Position numbers and translations under genes: made by a program
In this document: one piece after another, positions 5,350-5,956 of the stretch
Numbering within the stretch: position 1 is the stretch's first letter
How the letters are laid out: each line of letters starts with the position of its first letter
Notes under the pieces: generated by a model
Seen by the model: the letters and a program-made list of their open reading frames with translations, nothing else
What the model was told of the DNA's origin: nothing
Databases searched by the model: none
Assembly (NCBI GenBank): GCA_007131525.1
Contig: SLQK01000263.1
Location: forward strand, 1 to 5,956
DNA from: Nitriliruptoraceae bacterium
GTDB taxonomy: Bacteria; Actinomycetota; Nitriliruptoria; Nitriliruptorales; Nitriliruptoraceae
Direction of reading: 5' to 3'
DNA: 5,956 nucleotides

Positions 5350-5956
5350 TCACGGCAGATCGGTCGCCCGCTCGGTCGGTGTCACGAGGACACCGCCCGG
5401 CCCACGGGCCGCCCGAGCGACGGTCCGGTCCACGATGCGCCGGGCCACCCACGGTGCCGTGCCAGCCACCCGGGCCAGCCAGCCCGAACGCCGGTCGCAG
5501 AGGATCCACGCCTGCCGTCGGGCGACACCGCGGAGGATGGCGACCGCGACCTGCTCGGCCGTGAGGGTGGCGGCGGTCGAGGAGAGGGCGCGCAGCTCCG
5601 GTGGCTTCAACGGTTCCTCGGCGGCGAGCATCGGGGTGTCGACGTCGGTCGGGAACACGCAGGCCACGTGGACCCCGTGGGGCCGCAGCTCGGTCCGCAG
5701 GGTCTCGGCCAGGCCCCGCACGGCGTACTTCGAGGGGGCGTAGGCCGTGTAGCCGTACACGCCCAGGACGCCGGCGAAGGACGACACCATCGCGATCGCG
5801 CCCCGACCGCGGGCGACCATCTCGGGGACGACCGCGCGGACGGGCCACAGGGTGCCGAGGTAGTTGACGGCCACCTGGCGCTCGAACTCCTCGGGCGGCA
5901 ACGACAGGAAGCGCCCGGGATGGGTGATCCCCGCGCAGGTCAGCAGCAGGTCACAG
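5350..5956 (-). CDS. Short-chain dehydrogenase/reductase, 3-ketodihydrosphingosine reductase-like (partial, 5' end missing)
   Basis: NAD(P)-dependent oxidoreductase of the classical SDR fold, presumably cytoplasmic or at the inner membrane face. The frame is open to the window edge and ends at TGA 5350, leaving 201 residues. The N-terminal cofactor-binding TGxxxGxG part is outside the window, and the first visible residues, CDLLLTCAGITHPGRF, correspond to the strand before the NNAG-type motif. The catalytic residues are all there: Asn in VNYLGT, Ser in MVSSFAG, and Tyr and Lys in YAPSK. The stretches GYTAYAPSKYAVRGLAETL, FPTDVDTP and KPPE...LSSTAATLTAEQVA match the pattern of eukaryotic 3-ketodihydrosphingosine reductases (KDSR), where the motifs are GxTAYSxSKFAxRGLAEAL, DTDTPG and KPEQVA. 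Many bacterial SDRs share this subfamily look, so the substrate, a long-chain 3-keto lipid or another ketone, is not settled. The C-terminal 50 or so residues are basic and may contact membrane. It is convergent with the regulator and shows no obvious functional tie to it. Confidence 0.88.
   Translation of the reverse strand, partial: CDLLLTCAGITHPGRFLSLPPEEFERQVAVNYLGTLWPVRAVVPEMVARGRGAIAMVSSFAGVLGVYGYTAYAPSKYAVRGLAETLRTELRPHGVHVACVFPTDVDTPMLAAEEPLKPPELRALSSTAATLTAEQVAVAILRGVARRQAWILCDRRSGWLARVAGTAPWVARRIVDRTVARAARGPGGVLVTPTERATDLP

Noticed and set aside
5377..5395. 7-bp hairpin CGGTGTC/GACACCG as terminator of the regulator gene
   Set aside because: It lies within the coding end of the convergent dehydrogenase, is short and has no T-run. 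It is possible but not strong enough to list as a terminator.

Overview
The window is very GC-rich (by eye roughly 70% or more) and its coding regions carry G or C at most third codon positions. Together with a BTAD-type regulator fused to an nSTAND1 NTPase and WD40 repeats, this points to a chromosomal segment of an actinomycete-like bacterium (Actinomycetota). Genus or order cannot be given from sequence alone.

Layout: (1) 1-193 holds no convincing gene, only two perfect 10-bp GC hairpins. The one at 151-174 lies just past the end of a leftward gene and is probably its terminator. (2) 194-714 carries two small leftward genes, each with a clear Shine-Dalgarno sequence: an arginine-rich 70-residue protein (502-714), then a 79-residue putative lipoprotein (194-433). 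(3) 715-872 is a divergent intergenic region. It contains four heptamers in exact 11-bp register (761-800, two of them identical CGGTAAC) immediately upstream of a TTGACC-17-GATGCT promoter-like pair. (4) 873-5318 is one rightward gene for a 1481-residue protein: winged-helix DNA-binding domain, BTAD, nSTAND1 ATPase, one transmembrane helix, coiled coil and a large WD40 region. (5) Convergent to it, separated by 31 bp, is the 3' part of a leftward short-chain dehydrogenase gene (5350-5956, 5' end outside the window) resembling 3-ketodihydrosphingosine reductases.

The most interesting reading is that the large protein is a one-piece transmembrane transcription regulator. Arg residues precede the membrane helix, which places the DNA-binding and ATPase parts in the cytoplasm and the WD40 part outside. 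The WD40 part contains exactly ten cysteines, which fall into five close pairs, as expected for a disulfide-stabilised extracytoplasmic sensor. The 11-bp-spaced repeats upstream fit the binding mode known for SARP/OmpR-type winged helices, so the protein may control its own promoter and perhaps the divergent pair, including the small lipoprotein. The domain calls are well supported; the topology, operator and link between the divergent genes are inference.
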